5,627 nucleotides of DNA from JBAYVY01 sp041674345 (GTDB lineage: Bacteria > Planctomycetota > Phycisphaerae > Phycisphaerales > Zrk34). Made by a program: the position numbers and the translations under genes. Shown here one piece after another: positions 1 through 5,610 of the stretch (positions are counted from its first letter, which is position 1; every line of letters starts with the position of its first letter). The notes under the pieces were generated by a model, which was given only the letters and a program-made list of their open reading frames with translations, searched no databases and was not told where the DNA came from. The stretch covers positions 1 to 5,627 of the forward strand of contig JBAYVY010000246.1 of NCBI GenBank assembly GCA_041674345.1. Reading direction: 5' to 3'.

Positions 1-24
1 CGGAAGTAACCCCCCCCGGAAGTT
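1..24 (+). repeat. C-run/GGAAGT motif, one truncated and one full copy
   Basis: A truncated CGGAAGT at 1-7 is followed by a run of eight C and GGAAGTT at 10-24. The two cores are about 16 bp apart, close to the 15-bp spacing of the pair at 1037-1063. A further copy without the final GT follows the mutase stop at 2794. The role is unknown. Confidence 0.5.
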
Positions 25-70
25 GCGTGACGAATTGGAAGCCATGTTGAAGGAATCTGTCAGTGCATGA
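2..70 (+). CDS. Possible C-terminal end of an upstream gene (partial)
   Basis: This frame is open from the window edge and ends at TGA 68-70. It reads as a proline-containing stretch and then a charged, helix-like tail (about RDELEAMLKESVSA). If real, it overlaps the GTG start of meaB by 8 bp, as in translationally coupled genes. By context the upstream gene could be the missing B12-binding subunit of the mutase, but 22 residues show no recognisable motif. The competing view is that the upstream gene ends at TAA 7-9 or earlier, and that positions 1-24 are intergenic copies of the C5GGAAGT motif which follows stop codons elsewhere here. Existence of this coding end is uncertain and its identity is unknown. 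Confidence 0.35.
   Translation, partial: GSNPPRKLRDELEAMLKESVSA
49..54 (+). promoter_or_regulatory. Ribosome-binding site fixing the meaB GTG start
   Basis: GAAGGA lies 8 nt before GTG 63. The meaB frame has a TGA stop at 48-50, and no ATG or GTG in that frame lies between the stop and 63, so GTG 63 is the first usable start. Confidence 0.7.
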
Positions 71-1031
71 ATTGGTGGAACAAACCCGCGACGGCTCGGT
101 GAGAGCGGCGAGTCGGTTGATTTCCTTGTTGGAGGATCAGCCGCATCGCCTGCCGGAGTTGATGACCGGCATGGGCGACTGGCCGCAGGCGCGGCTGGTG
201 GTGGGTTTGACCGGCGCGCCGGGTGTTGGCAAGAGTACGCTGACGGATGCGATGCTGACCGAATGGCGTGTGCGGTTGCCGGGAGCGCGGCTTGGCGTGA
301 TCGCGGTGGATCCGTCCAGTCCGTTCACGGGGGGCGCGGTGCTGGGTGATCGGGTTCGGATGATGGGGCATTCGACCGATCCGCTGATTTTCATTCGTTC
401 GCTGGCCAGTCGCGGTCATCTGGGCGGATTGACGCTGGGTGTCAAGGGGACGCTGCGGGTGATGGGGTTGTTGGGTTGCGAACTGGTGATTATTGAAACG
501 GTGGGCGTGGGTCAGAGCGAAGTGGAAGTGGTGGGCGTGGCGGATGTGGTGGTGATCGCGCTGGCGCCGGGGCAGGGCGACGGGGTGCAGATGCTCAAAG
601 CCGGTCTGATGGAAGCGGGGGATATGTTCGTCATCAACAAGGCCGACCGCCAGGGCGCGGATCGTCTGCTCGCGGAACTGAAGGCGACGCTTTCGCTGGC
701 CAATGCGCATCGCCACGGTTTGGCGCCGACGGTGGATCGCTGCTCGGCGGTGGATCACATCGGGATACCGGAGTTGGTCACGGCGATTGAAGAGCGTTAC
801 ACGCAGATTCGCACACAGATCGCCAGTTGGCGTCGAAACGCGCTGAAGCGTGATGTGAGCGGCGCGATTTTGCAGGCCGCATATGAAATGATCGAGGATT
901 CATTCGGCTCCATCGGGCCGATTGAGCCGATTCTCCAGCGGGTTTTGTCAGGTCAGGCGACGGTGGAGCAGATGGCGGAGCAACTGCTGTTGTCAGCCGC
1001 CCACCCGCTCAAGCACAAGGAAGCGTCATGA
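63..1031 (+). CDS. meaB: MeaB-type G3E GTPase, methylmalonyl-CoA mutase chaperone
   Basis: The 322-residue protein matches the usual 310-330 residues of the MeaB/ArgK/MMAA family. These cytoplasmic dimeric GTPases bind methylmalonyl-CoA mutase, gate adenosylcobalamin loading and help protect or replace inactivated cofactor. Visible motifs are the P-loop GAPGVGKS at residues 51-58, the family signature VDPSSPFTGG with following GDRVRM (82-100), the switch/Walker B segment ETVGVGQSE (145-153) and the guanine-specificity motif NKAD (192-195). The helical C-terminal part (about 240-322) corresponds to the dimerisation arm. The start is GTG with a good Shine-Dalgarno. The mutase gene follows on the same strand after 91 bp, and the gap carries a degraded copy of this gene's own 3' end. 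All key residues are intact. An ArgK-like relative serving another B12 mutase is excluded in practice by the adjacent mutase gene. Confidence 0.95.
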   Translation: MHELVEQTRDGSVRAASRLISLLEDQPHRLPELMTGMGDWPQARLVVGLTGAPGVGKSTLTDAMLTEWRVRLPGARLGVIAVDPSSPFTGGAVLGDRVRMMGHSTDPLIFIRSLASRGHLGGLTLGVKGTLRVMGLLGCELVIIETVGVGQSEVEVVGVADVVVIALAPGQGDGVQMLKAGLMEAGDMFVINKADRQGADRLLAELKATLSLANAHRHGLAPTVDRCSAVDHIGIPELVTAIEERYTQIRTQIASWRRNALKRDVSGAILQAAYEMIEDSFGSIGPIEPILQRVLSGQATVEQMAEQLLLSAAHPLKHKEAS

Positions 1032-1036
1032 TCCCG
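1005..1036 (+). repeat. Direct repeat copy A at the meaB 3' end
   Basis: Positions 1005-1036 match 1100-1131 at 28 of 32 bases, displaced by exactly 95 bp. Copy A encodes the real C-terminus of MeaB (PLKHKEAS, stop TGA 1029) and an overlapping ATG at 1028 that opens with the same codons (Met-Ile-Pro) as the mutase. Confidence 0.85.
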
Positions 1037-1066
1037 CCCCCGGAAGTTCGGCCCCCGGAAGTTTGA
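1028..1066 (+). other. 12-codon leader frame with a decoy copy of the mutase start
   Basis: ATG 1028 overlaps the meaB stop in an ATGA junction and is preceded by AAGGAA (1017-1022). It reads MIPPPEVRPPEV and stops at TGA 1064-1066. The first three codons equal those of the mutase, and the rest is translated C5GGAAGT motif. It looks like a by-product of the local duplication. It could capture ribosomes leaving meaB and so affect mutase translation, but nothing here shows that it is made. Confidence 0.4.
1037..1063 (+). repeat. Tandem pair of the CCCCCGGAAGTT motif
   Basis: Two exact 12-bp copies lie at 1037-1048 and 1052-1063, separated by three bases. They sit just after the meaB stop. Related copies occur at 10-24 and 2794-2802. 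Confidence 0.75.
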
Positions 1067-1099
1067 AGTCATGGCGCGAGAGTTGATGCGGTCGCCCGG

Positions 1100-1131
1100 C
1101 CGTTCAAGCACAAGGAAGCACTATGATCCCG
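1100..1131 (+). repeat. Direct repeat copy B spanning the mutase start
   Basis: This is the second copy of the 32-bp repeat. In the frame ending at TGA 1124-1126 it still decodes as a MeaB-like tail (RPFKHKEAL), now not connected to any gene, and that stop overlaps the real mutase ATG at 1123. It also supplies the AAGGAA ribosome-binding site at 1112-1117. Confidence 0.85.
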
Positions 1132-2793
1132 GAAAATCTTGAAAAGTTGTATAAGAGTTGGACCGACGGACCGGTCGCCCGCACCATCGGCAAGTTCCCC
1201 GAGCGGCACAATCCGTTCGTCACCGTCAGCGGCGCGCCGGTGGAACGCCTCTATCTGCCCGATACCGAAACCATCGAAAAGTACGAGGAAAAGCTGGGTA
1301 TTCCGGGGGCGTATCCGTTCACCCGCGGCGTGCAGCCGACGATGTACCGCGGACGGTTTTGGACCATGCGGCAGTACGCCGGTTTCTCCACCGCCGAGGA
1401 ATCCAACAAACGATACCGCTACCTGCTGGATCAGGGATCGACGGGTCTGAGCGTCGCGTTCGACCTGCCCACGCAGATCGGGCTGGACAGCGATGATGTG
1501 ATGTGCGTCGGCGAAGTCGGCAAGGTCGGTGTGGCGATCGACTCGCTGGCGGATATGGAGACGTTGTTCGAGGGCATTCCGCTGGACAAGGTTTCGACGA
1601 GCATGACGATCAACGCGCCGGCGGCGGTGCTGCTGGCGATGTATATCGCGGTCGGGGAAAAGCAGGGCGTCAGCGCGGACAAACTCGAAGGCACGATTCA
1701 GAACGACGTGTTGAAGGAATACATCGCGCGCGGGACGTACATCTTTCCGCCCAAGCCGTCGCTGCGGGTGATCTCCGATATTTTTGAATACTGCACCCGC
1801 AGTGTGCCGAAGTGGAACACGATTTCGATTTCGGGTTATCACATCCGCGAAGCCGGTTCGACCGCGTCGCAGGAAGTGGGCTTCACGCTCGCCGATGCGA
1901 TCTGTTACATCGAAACGGCCATCGCGGCGGGTTTACAGGTCGATGAATTCGCGCCGCGACTGGCGTTCTTCTTCGCGGCCCACACGGATTTGCTGGAAGA
2001 GGTGGCCAAGTTCCGCGCCGCCCGCCGGCTGTATGCGAAAATCATGAAGGAACGGTTCGCCGCGAAGGATGTCAAGAGCATGATGCTGCGTTTCCATACG
2101 CAGACCGGCGGGGTGACGCTCACCGCGCAACAACCGGACAATAACATCGTGCGTGTGGCGATTCAGGCGCTGAGCGCGGTGCTGGGGGGGACGCAGTCGC
2201 TGCATACCAACTCGAAGGACGAAGCGTTGGCGTTGCCGACGCAGGATTCGGTGACGGTCGCGCTGCGGACGCAGCAGATCATCGCGCACGAGTCGGGCGT
2301 GGCGAACACCATCGACCCGCTGGCCGGAAGTTTCGCCGTCGAGGCGATGACCGATCGCATTGAAAAAGAGGCGATGGATTACATCCGGCAGATCGACGGC
2401 ATGGGCGGCGTGGTCCCGGCGATCGAGTCGGGCTACATCCAGCGCCAGATCGAACAATCGGCCTACGAATACGGCAAGAGCATCGAGGAGAAGAAACGCA
2501 TCATCGTCGGCGTCAACGAGTTCACTTCCGACAAGGAAGTGGCGATGGACCTGTTCCACGTTTCGGAGGAAGTGCGCAACAAGCAGATCGCCAAGATCAA
2601 CGCGGTGAAGGCGAAACGCGACCCCCGGAAGGTGGAAAAGACGCTGGAGGCGTTGAAGGCGGCGGCGACGGATGAGAAGGTCAATGTGATGCCGCTGATT
2701 GTCAACGCGGTGAAGGAATACGCGACGATCGGCGAGATTTGCGGCGTGCTGCGCGGCGTGTTCGGCGAATATCAGGAAGCGTATCAGATGTAG
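1123..2793 (+). CDS. mcmA: Methylmalonyl-CoA mutase, catalytic (TIM-barrel) subunit without B12 domain
   Basis: The 556-residue protein is the substrate-binding barrel half of adenosylcobalamin-dependent methylmalonyl-CoA mutase, which interconverts (R)-methylmalonyl-CoA and succinyl-CoA. Motifs include [15 protein letters not shown] (81-95), [11 protein letters not shown] (108-118), [10 protein letters not shown] (190-199), ISISGYH (234-240), RFHTQTGG (from 323) and GGTQSLHTN (355-363). Tyr85, Arg203 and His240 align, with a constant offset of 4, with Tyr89, Arg207 and His244 of the Propionibacterium enzyme. The Tyr/Arg pair is typical of methylmalonyl-CoA mutase, whereas isobutyryl-CoA mutase has Phe/Gln. 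The protein ends after the barrel ([18 protein letters not shown]) and lacks the roughly 130-residue C-terminal cobalamin domain with DxHxxG, as in two-gene McmA1/McmA2 enzymes. ATG 1123 has AAGGAA 5 nt upstream. Meaning of the split: it needs a separate B12-binding subunit not present here. Confidence 0.95.
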   Translation: MIPENLEKLYKSWTDGPVARTIGKFPERHNPFVTVSGAPVERLYLPDTETIEKYEEKLGIPGAYPFTRGVQPTMYRGRFWTMRQYAGFSTAEESNKRYRYLLDQGSTGLSVAFDLPTQIGLDSDDVMCVGEVGKVGVAIDSLADMETLFEGIPLDKVSTSMTINAPAAVLLAMYIAVGEKQGVSADKLEGTIQNDVLKEYIARGTYIFPPKPSLRVISDIFEYCTRSVPKWNTISISGYHIREAGSTASQEVGFTLADAICYIETAIAAGLQVDEFAPRLAFFFAAHTDLLEEVAKFRAARRLYAKIMKERFAAKDVKSMMLRFHTQTGGVTLTAQQPDNNIVRVAIQALSAVLGGTQSLHTNSKDEALALPTQDSVTVALRTQQIIAHESGVANTIDPLAGSFAVEAMTDRIEKEAMDYIRQIDGMGGVVPAIESGYIQRQIEQSAYEYGKSIEEKKRIIVGVNEFTSDKEVAMDLFHVSEEVRNKQIAKINAVKAKRDPRKVEKTLEALKAAATDEKVNVMPLIVNAVKEYATIGEICGVLRGVFGEYQEAYQM

Positions 2794-2802
2794 CCCCCGG
2801 AA
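2794..2802 (+). repeat. CCCCCGGAA motif directly after the mutase stop
   Basis: Starts on the base after TAG 2791-2793. It lacks the final GT of the motif seen at 1037-1063. Its position right after a stop codon is shared with the copies near the meaB stop. Confidence 0.5.
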
Positions 2803-2829
2803 AAGGAACGAAGGGAAGAACTGTTTAGC

Positions 2830-2849
2830 GGGTGACGCGAAGCGTCCCC
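2830..2849 (+). other. Compact GC-rich hairpin between mutase and epimerase genes
   Basis: GACGC 2834-2838 pairs with GCGTC 2842-2846 around a GAA triloop, and GGG 2830-2832 pairs with CCC 2847-2849 with T2833 bulged, giving 8 pairs. The tip contains GCGAAGC, known as an unusually stable mini-hairpin sequence. The tail is CTCTTT, so it is at best a weak terminator. It ends 6 nt before the epimerase ribosome-binding site and could act in mRNA processing or in setting relative expression. Confidence 0.45.
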
Positions 2850-2855
2850 CTCTTT

Positions 2856-2862
2856 GGAAGGA
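2856..2862 (+). promoter_or_regulatory. Ribosome-binding site fixing the epimerase ATG start
   Basis: GGAAGGA lies 9 nt before ATG 2872. The frame could be extended to TTG 2854, but that codon overlaps this site and adds six residues not expected in the family, so ATG 2872 is preferred. Confidence 0.8.
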
Positions 2863-2871
2863 TACGAAACC

Positions 2872-3279
2872 ATGAAACCCGTGAAATCCATCAACCACAT
2901 CGGCATCGCGGTGAGCAGCATCGCCGAGCAGCGGGCGTTCTATGAAAAGAACCTCGGCGCGGTGTACGAGGGCGAAGAGATCGTCGCCGACCAGAAGGTG
3001 AAGGTCGCTTTTTTCAAGGTGGCCGACGTTCGCCTCGAACTGTTGGAGCCGACCGATCCGAGCAGCACCGTCGCGCAGTTCATTGAAAAGCGCGGGCAGG
3101 GATTGCATCACATCGCGTACACCGTGGATGACGTGCAAGCCCGCATTGCGGAACTGACGGCGGAGGGCGTGAAGATGATCGACGGCACGCCTCGCAACGG
3201 CGCGCATCACACGAAGATCGCGTTCCTTCACCCCAAGAGCAGTTGCGGTGTTTTAACGGAGCTATGCCAACCCCAATGA
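2872..3279 (+). CDS. mce: Methylmalonyl-CoA epimerase (VOC superfamily)
   Basis: The 135-residue protein has the length and two-module VOC fold of methylmalonyl-CoA epimerase, which interconverts (S)- and (R)-methylmalonyl-CoA and so links the carboxyltransferase product to the mutase. The opening INHIGIAV (7-14), VRLELLEP (53-60), GLHHIAYTVDD (77-87) and the closing FLHPKSSCGVLTELC (118-132) are family hallmarks. Likely metal ligands are His9, Glu56, His80 and Glu130, by analogy with the four ligands of the Propionibacterium enzyme. The gene starts 78 bp after the mutase stop on the same strand and is probably cotranscribed. The sequence is intact with no odd features. A glyoxalase or dioxygenase relative is unlikely given motif match and neighbours. 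Confidence 0.95.
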   Translation: MKPVKSINHIGIAVSSIAEQRAFYEKNLGAVYEGEEIVADQKVKVAFFKVADVRLELLEPTDPSSTVAQFIEKRGQGLHHIAYTVDDVQARIAELTAEGVKMIDGTPRNGAHHTKIAFLHPKSSCGVLTELCQPQ

Positions 3280-3286
3280 GAAAAGA

Positions 3287-3349
3287 GTTTGCGGTTTGCA
3301 GTTAACGGTTTGCGGTTAAACCGCGAACCGCAGACAGCAAACCTGTTTC
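3287..3349. repeat. Inverted 7-bp repeat element (consensus GTTTGCG)
   Basis: From 3287 the sequence divides into 7-bp units with no slippage. Five forward units of the GTTTGCG type fill 3287-3321 (two exact; variants GTTTGCA, GTTAACG, GTTAAAC). Three reverse-complement type units then fill 3322-3342 (CGCGAAC, CGCAGAC, AGCAAAC), and a last degenerate unit follows. The centre folds as a 10-bp hairpin, 3306-3315 with 3321-3330, one G-T wobble and a TTAAA loop. It begins 8 bp after the epimerase stop. Cyanobacterial STRR sequences are also heptamer repeats; any relationship is not shown. It lacks a T-run, so it is not a standard terminator. Confidence 0.8.
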
Positions 3350-3366
3350 CTACCCTGCCCCCAATG

Positions 3367-3463
3367 CTCCAGGGCAGTGGGAAGGATCAACACGACGGGA
3401 CAGTACATTCATATCTGACCCGACCCGACCCCGTCCCGACGTGTTGCCCTTCCCGCCCTGGAG
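3367..3463. repeat. Long imperfect palindrome (about 29 base pairs, 31-nt loop)
   Basis: The left arm 3367-3401 pairs with the right arm 3433-3463 in four blocks: 3367-3375 with 3455-3463 (9 pairs), 3379-3385 with 3448-3454 (7), 3388-3393 with 3441-3446 (6) and 3394-3401 with 3433-3440 (7 of 8). Small bulges fall between blocks. The loop 3402-3432 carries three GACCC repeats. No T-run follows. It could be a miniature mobile or REP-like palindrome, or a structured RNA between mce and the carboxyltransferase gene; no coding frame fits. The 3280-3517 gap otherwise holds the 7-bp repeat element before it and a small hairpin after it. Confidence 0.75.
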
Positions 3464-3478
3464 TTTCTAAACAACGAC

Positions 3479-3502
3479 CCACGCGATAGAGTGCGTGGTT
3501 TT
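3479..3502 (+). terminator. Weak terminator-like hairpin before the carboxyltransferase gene
   Basis: CCACGC 3479-3484 pairs with GCGTGG 3493-3498 around an 8-nt loop and is followed by TTTT 3499-3502. The stem is short and the T-run minimal, and it ends just before the next ribosome-binding site, so it may attenuate rather than end transcription. Confidence 0.35.
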
Positions 3503-3503
3503 G

Positions 3504-3510
3504 AAAGAGG
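3504..3510 (+). promoter_or_regulatory. Ribosome-binding site fixing the carboxyltransferase ATG start
   Basis: AAAGAGG lies 7 nt before ATG 3518. The frame extends to GTG 3491, but that start falls inside the small hairpin and would place this ribosome-binding site within coding sequence, so ATG 3518 is preferred. Confidence 0.7.
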
Positions 3511-3517
3511 TGCTTCG

Positions 3518-5092
3518 ATGCCCGAACCGACGGAACGCCGACAAATGACGATGGCCGAGAAGATCGCGGAACTGCGCGAGCGCAAGGCGAAGCTGCAACT
3601 CGCCGGCGGCGCCGACCGCATCGCCAAGCAGCATCAGGCCGGCAAACTCACCGCGCGCGAGCGGGTGGAGCTGCTGCTCGACGCCGATACTTTGCAGGAA
3701 CAGTATTCCTTCGCCGCGCACCGCTGCGTCTATTTCGGCATGGAGGGCAAGGAACTGCCGGCCGACGGCGTCATCACCGGCAACGGCACCGTGGACGGAC
3801 GCCTCGTTCACTTCGCCAGCCAGGACTTCACCGTCGCCGGCGGAGCGGCGGGCGAAATCCACTGCTCCAAGATCGCCGAGATGCTCAAGGCGTCGCTGAC
3901 CACCGGCTCACCGTTCGTCTTCATCAACGACTCCGGCGGGGCGCGCGTGCAGGAAGGCATCGACTCACTCAACGGTTACGGCCAAATCTTCTACAACAAC
4001 GTGCTGCTGTCCGGCGTGGTCCCGCAGATTTCGATGATCTGCGGCCCCTGCGCCGGCGGAGCGGCCTACTCGCCGGCCCTCACCGATTTCATCATTCAGA
4101 CCAAGCAGGCCCAGATGTTCATCACCGGCCCCTCGGTCATCAAACAAGTCACCGGCGAAGACGTCACGCCCGAACAACTCGGCGGCCCCGAAGCGCAGAT
4201 GACCTACTCCGGCGTGGTCCACTTCATCGCCGACGATGACAAGCACGCCGTGCAAATCTGCAAGAAACTGCTGAGTTTCCTGCCGTCTAACAATCTCGAA
4301 GAGCCGCCGATGCACTCGACCGAGGGCCTGCACGTCGATATGGACGAGGTGCTGAACGGCATCGTGCCGGACGATTCCAAGCGGGCCTACGACATGTTCG
4401 ATGTGATCCGGCGGATCGTGGACAACGGCGATTTTCTGGATGTGCAGTCGAACTTCGCGCAGAACATGATCGTCGGGTTCGGGCGGATCATGGGGCGGTC
4501 GGTGGGCATCATCGCCAACCAGCCGATGGTCAAAGCCGGTTGCCTGGACATCAATTCATCCGACAAGGCCAGCCGGTTCATTCGCTTCTGCAACGCGTTC
4601 AACATTCCGCTGGTGACGCTGGTGGACGTGCCGGGCTTCATGCCGGGCGTGGAACAGGAATACGGCGGGATCATCCGCCACGGCGCGAAGATGTTGTTCG
4701 TGTATTCGGCGGCGACGGTGCCGAAGGTTTCGGTCATTTTGCGCAAGGCGTATGGCGGGGCGTATCTGGCGATGTGCGGCAAGGCGCTGGGGGCGGATCG
4801 CGTGGCGGCGTGGCCCAGCGCGGAGATCGCGGTGATGGGTGCGGAGGGCGCGGCGGGCGTGGTGTTCCGCCGGGAAATCGACGCCGCCGCCGACAAGAAC
4901 GCCAAGCGGCGTGAATTGATCGAGGAATATCGGCGGACGTTCAGCACTCCCTATGTTGCCGGGGCGCGACGTTTGGTCGATGATGTGATCGAACCGGCGG
5001 AGACCCGGCGTTACCTGGCGGCGGCGCTGGATTCGCTGCACAACAAACGCGAATTGCGTCCGCAGAAGAAGCATGGATTGATGCCGCTGTGA
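3518..5092 (+). CDS. mmdA: Acyl-CoA carboxyltransferase subunit (methylmalonyl-CoA decarboxylase alpha / propionyl-CoA carboxylase beta type)
   Basis: The 524-residue protein is a full-length biotin-dependent carboxyltransferase with two crotonase-like halves. It moves CO2 between carboxybiotin and propionyl-CoA/methylmalonyl-CoA. The N-terminal half shows SGGARVQEG (139-147) and CAGGAAYSPALTDF (from 178), including the oxyanion-hole glycines. The C-terminal half shows VDVPGFMPGVEQE, AYGGAYLAM (411-419) and WPSAEIAVMGAEGAAGVVF. In actinobacterial propionyl-CoA carboxylase the residue at the position of Leu417 is Asp422, which influences acyl-chain choice; Leu is nearer to decarboxylase-type subunits. 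The OadG-like gene 114 bp downstream supports the methylmalonyl-CoA decarboxylase reading, but a carboxylase beta subunit working in the other direction cannot be excluded. Codon choice changes within the gene: CTC leucine codons are frequent before about 4300 and absent after. Confidence 0.9.
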   Translation: MPEPTERRQMTMAEKIAELRERKAKLQLAGGADRIAKQHQAGKLTARERVELLLDADTLQEQYSFAAHRCVYFGMEGKELPADGVITGNGTVDGRLVHFASQDFTVAGGAAGEIHCSKIAEMLKASLTTGSPFVFINDSGGARVQEGIDSLNGYGQIFYNNVLLSGVVPQISMICGPCAGGAAYSPALTDFIIQTKQAQMFITGPSVIKQVTGEDVTPEQLGGPEAQMTYSGVVHFIADDDKHAVQICKKLLSFLPSNNLEEPPMHSTEGLHVDMDEVLNGIVPDDSKRAYDMFDVIRRIVDNGDFLDVQSNFAQNMIVGFGRIMGRSVGIIANQPMVKAGCLDINSSDKASRFIRFCNAFNIPLVTLVDVPGFMPGVEQEYGGIIRHGAKMLFVYSAATVPKVSVILRKAYGGAYLAMCGKALGADRVAAWPSAEIAVMGAEGAAGVVFRREIDAAADKNAKRRELIEEYRRTFSTPYVAGARRLVDDVIEPAETRRYLAAALDSLHNKRELRPQKKHGLMPL

Positions 5093-5094
5093 CA

Positions 5095-5192
5095 GGAGGG
5101 GCCAGGGGCCAGGGATGAGGGGCCAGGAAAAACGAATCCCGGCCCACGACTCCGCCACCCCTCGCCCCTGGTCCCTCGTTCCTAGCCCCTCG
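5095..5192. repeat. Inverted 7-bp repeat element (consensus CCAGGGG / CCCCTSG)
   Basis: Five contiguous 7-bp units of the CCAGGGG type fill 5095-5129. After a 28-bp spacer, five contiguous 7-bp units of the reverse-complement type (CCCCTCG, CCCCTGG, TCCCTCG, TTCCTAG, CCCCTCG) fill 5158-5192. The arms match at about 25 of 35 positions when folded. The architecture equals that of 3287-3349 although the unit sequence differs. The element fills almost all of the 114-bp gap between the carboxyltransferase and OadG-like genes, without a T-run typical of terminators. Confidence 0.8.
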
Positions 5193-5206
5193 CCATTGGA
5201 TTTACG

Positions 5207-5608
5207 ATGAACCTGATACTTGCGATACAATTGTTCGACACGTTCAGCGAGCGTTTTACCCACTCGGTGGTGCTGATGCTGGTGGGCATGTTGGTGGTGT
5301 TTTTCGCCCTGTCGATTGTGGGCGTGCTGCTGGCGGCGCTGAATCGCTGGTTCTCGGAGAAACCCAAGCCCGCGCCGGTACACGTGCCGTCCAAACCGGC
5401 GGTGGCGGCGATGACCGGGCCGGTGGCCGAGCCGGGCATCGGCGCCCATACGCTGGTGGTCATCAGCGCGGCGGTGGCGGCGGCGCTGGGGGCCGGGGCA
5501 CGTGTGACCAAGGTTCGTACATTGACCCCGGATCGGTCCGGCACGGCGTGGGCCAGCCAGGGCCGGGTTGACATCCATTCGTCCCACGCCTTTGGAAAGA
5601 GACACTGA
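5207..5608 (+). CDS. oadG: OadG/MmdD-family small membrane subunit of a biotin-dependent decarboxylase
   Basis: The 133-residue protein has one N-terminal transmembrane helix (about 21-45, GMLVVFFALSIVGVLLAAL), a Pro/Ala/Lys-rich linker (about 52-77) and a C-terminal segment (about 78-133) with HTLVVISAAVAAALG followed by a basic stretch, GTAWASQGR and IHSSH. This layout is that of longer OadG-type gamma/delta subunits, which anchor and assemble the carboxyltransferase with the membrane pump in Na+-translocating oxaloacetate and methylmalonyl-CoA decarboxylases. ATG 5207 has only a short GGA 6 nt upstream, a weak ribosome-binding site. The next gene begins 2 nt after its stop, which points to coupled translation. 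Sequence conservation in this family is low, so the call rests on topology, the C-terminal pattern and the adjacent carboxyltransferase. Confidence 0.82.
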   Translation: MNLILAIQLFDTFSERFTHSVVLMLVGMLVVFFALSIVGVLLAALNRWFSEKPKPAPVHVPSKPAVAAMTGPVAEPGIGAHTLVVISAAVAAALGAGARVTKVRTLTPDRSGTAWASQGRVDIHSSHAFGKRH

Positions 5609-5610
5609 AT

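Noticed and set aside
60..758. Antisense open frame of about 230 codons opposite meaB
   Set aside because: Low-complexity Arg/His/Gln translation; meaB motifs on the + strand are unambiguous.
1071..1142. Short frame from ATG 1071 in the meaB-mutase gap
   Set aside because: Only 23 codons, no ribosome-binding site, and a translation without recognisable pattern; the region is explained by the duplication.
2184..2190. Run of seven G in the mutase as a possible frameshift
   Set aside because: The frame is intact on both sides and encodes the conserved GGTQSLHTN motif.
2324..2333. CCGGAAGTTT as another copy of the C-run motif
   Set aside because: It lacks the C-run and is explained by conserved mutase codons for Ala-Gly-Ser-Phe.
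2622..2631. CCCCCGGAAG inside the mutase gene as a motif copy
   Set aside because: It is in frame as Asp-Pro-Arg-Lys in a plausible position and can arise by chance in this GC-rich gene.
1933..3231. Long antisense open frame of about 430 codons
   Set aside because: It spans two well-identified genes and their gap on the opposite strand, and its translation is rich in Arg, His and Asp without domain motifs, as expected opposite GC-rich coding DNA.
3287..3349. Heptad array as a CRISPR remnant
   Set aside because: Units are 7 bp and contiguous, with no spacers and an internal orientation switch; this does not fit CRISPR repeats.
4556..5605. Long antisense open frame of about 350 codons
   Set aside because: It runs opposite the carboxyltransferase and OadG-like genes and through a repeat element; composition is His/Arg/Gln-rich and resembles no family.
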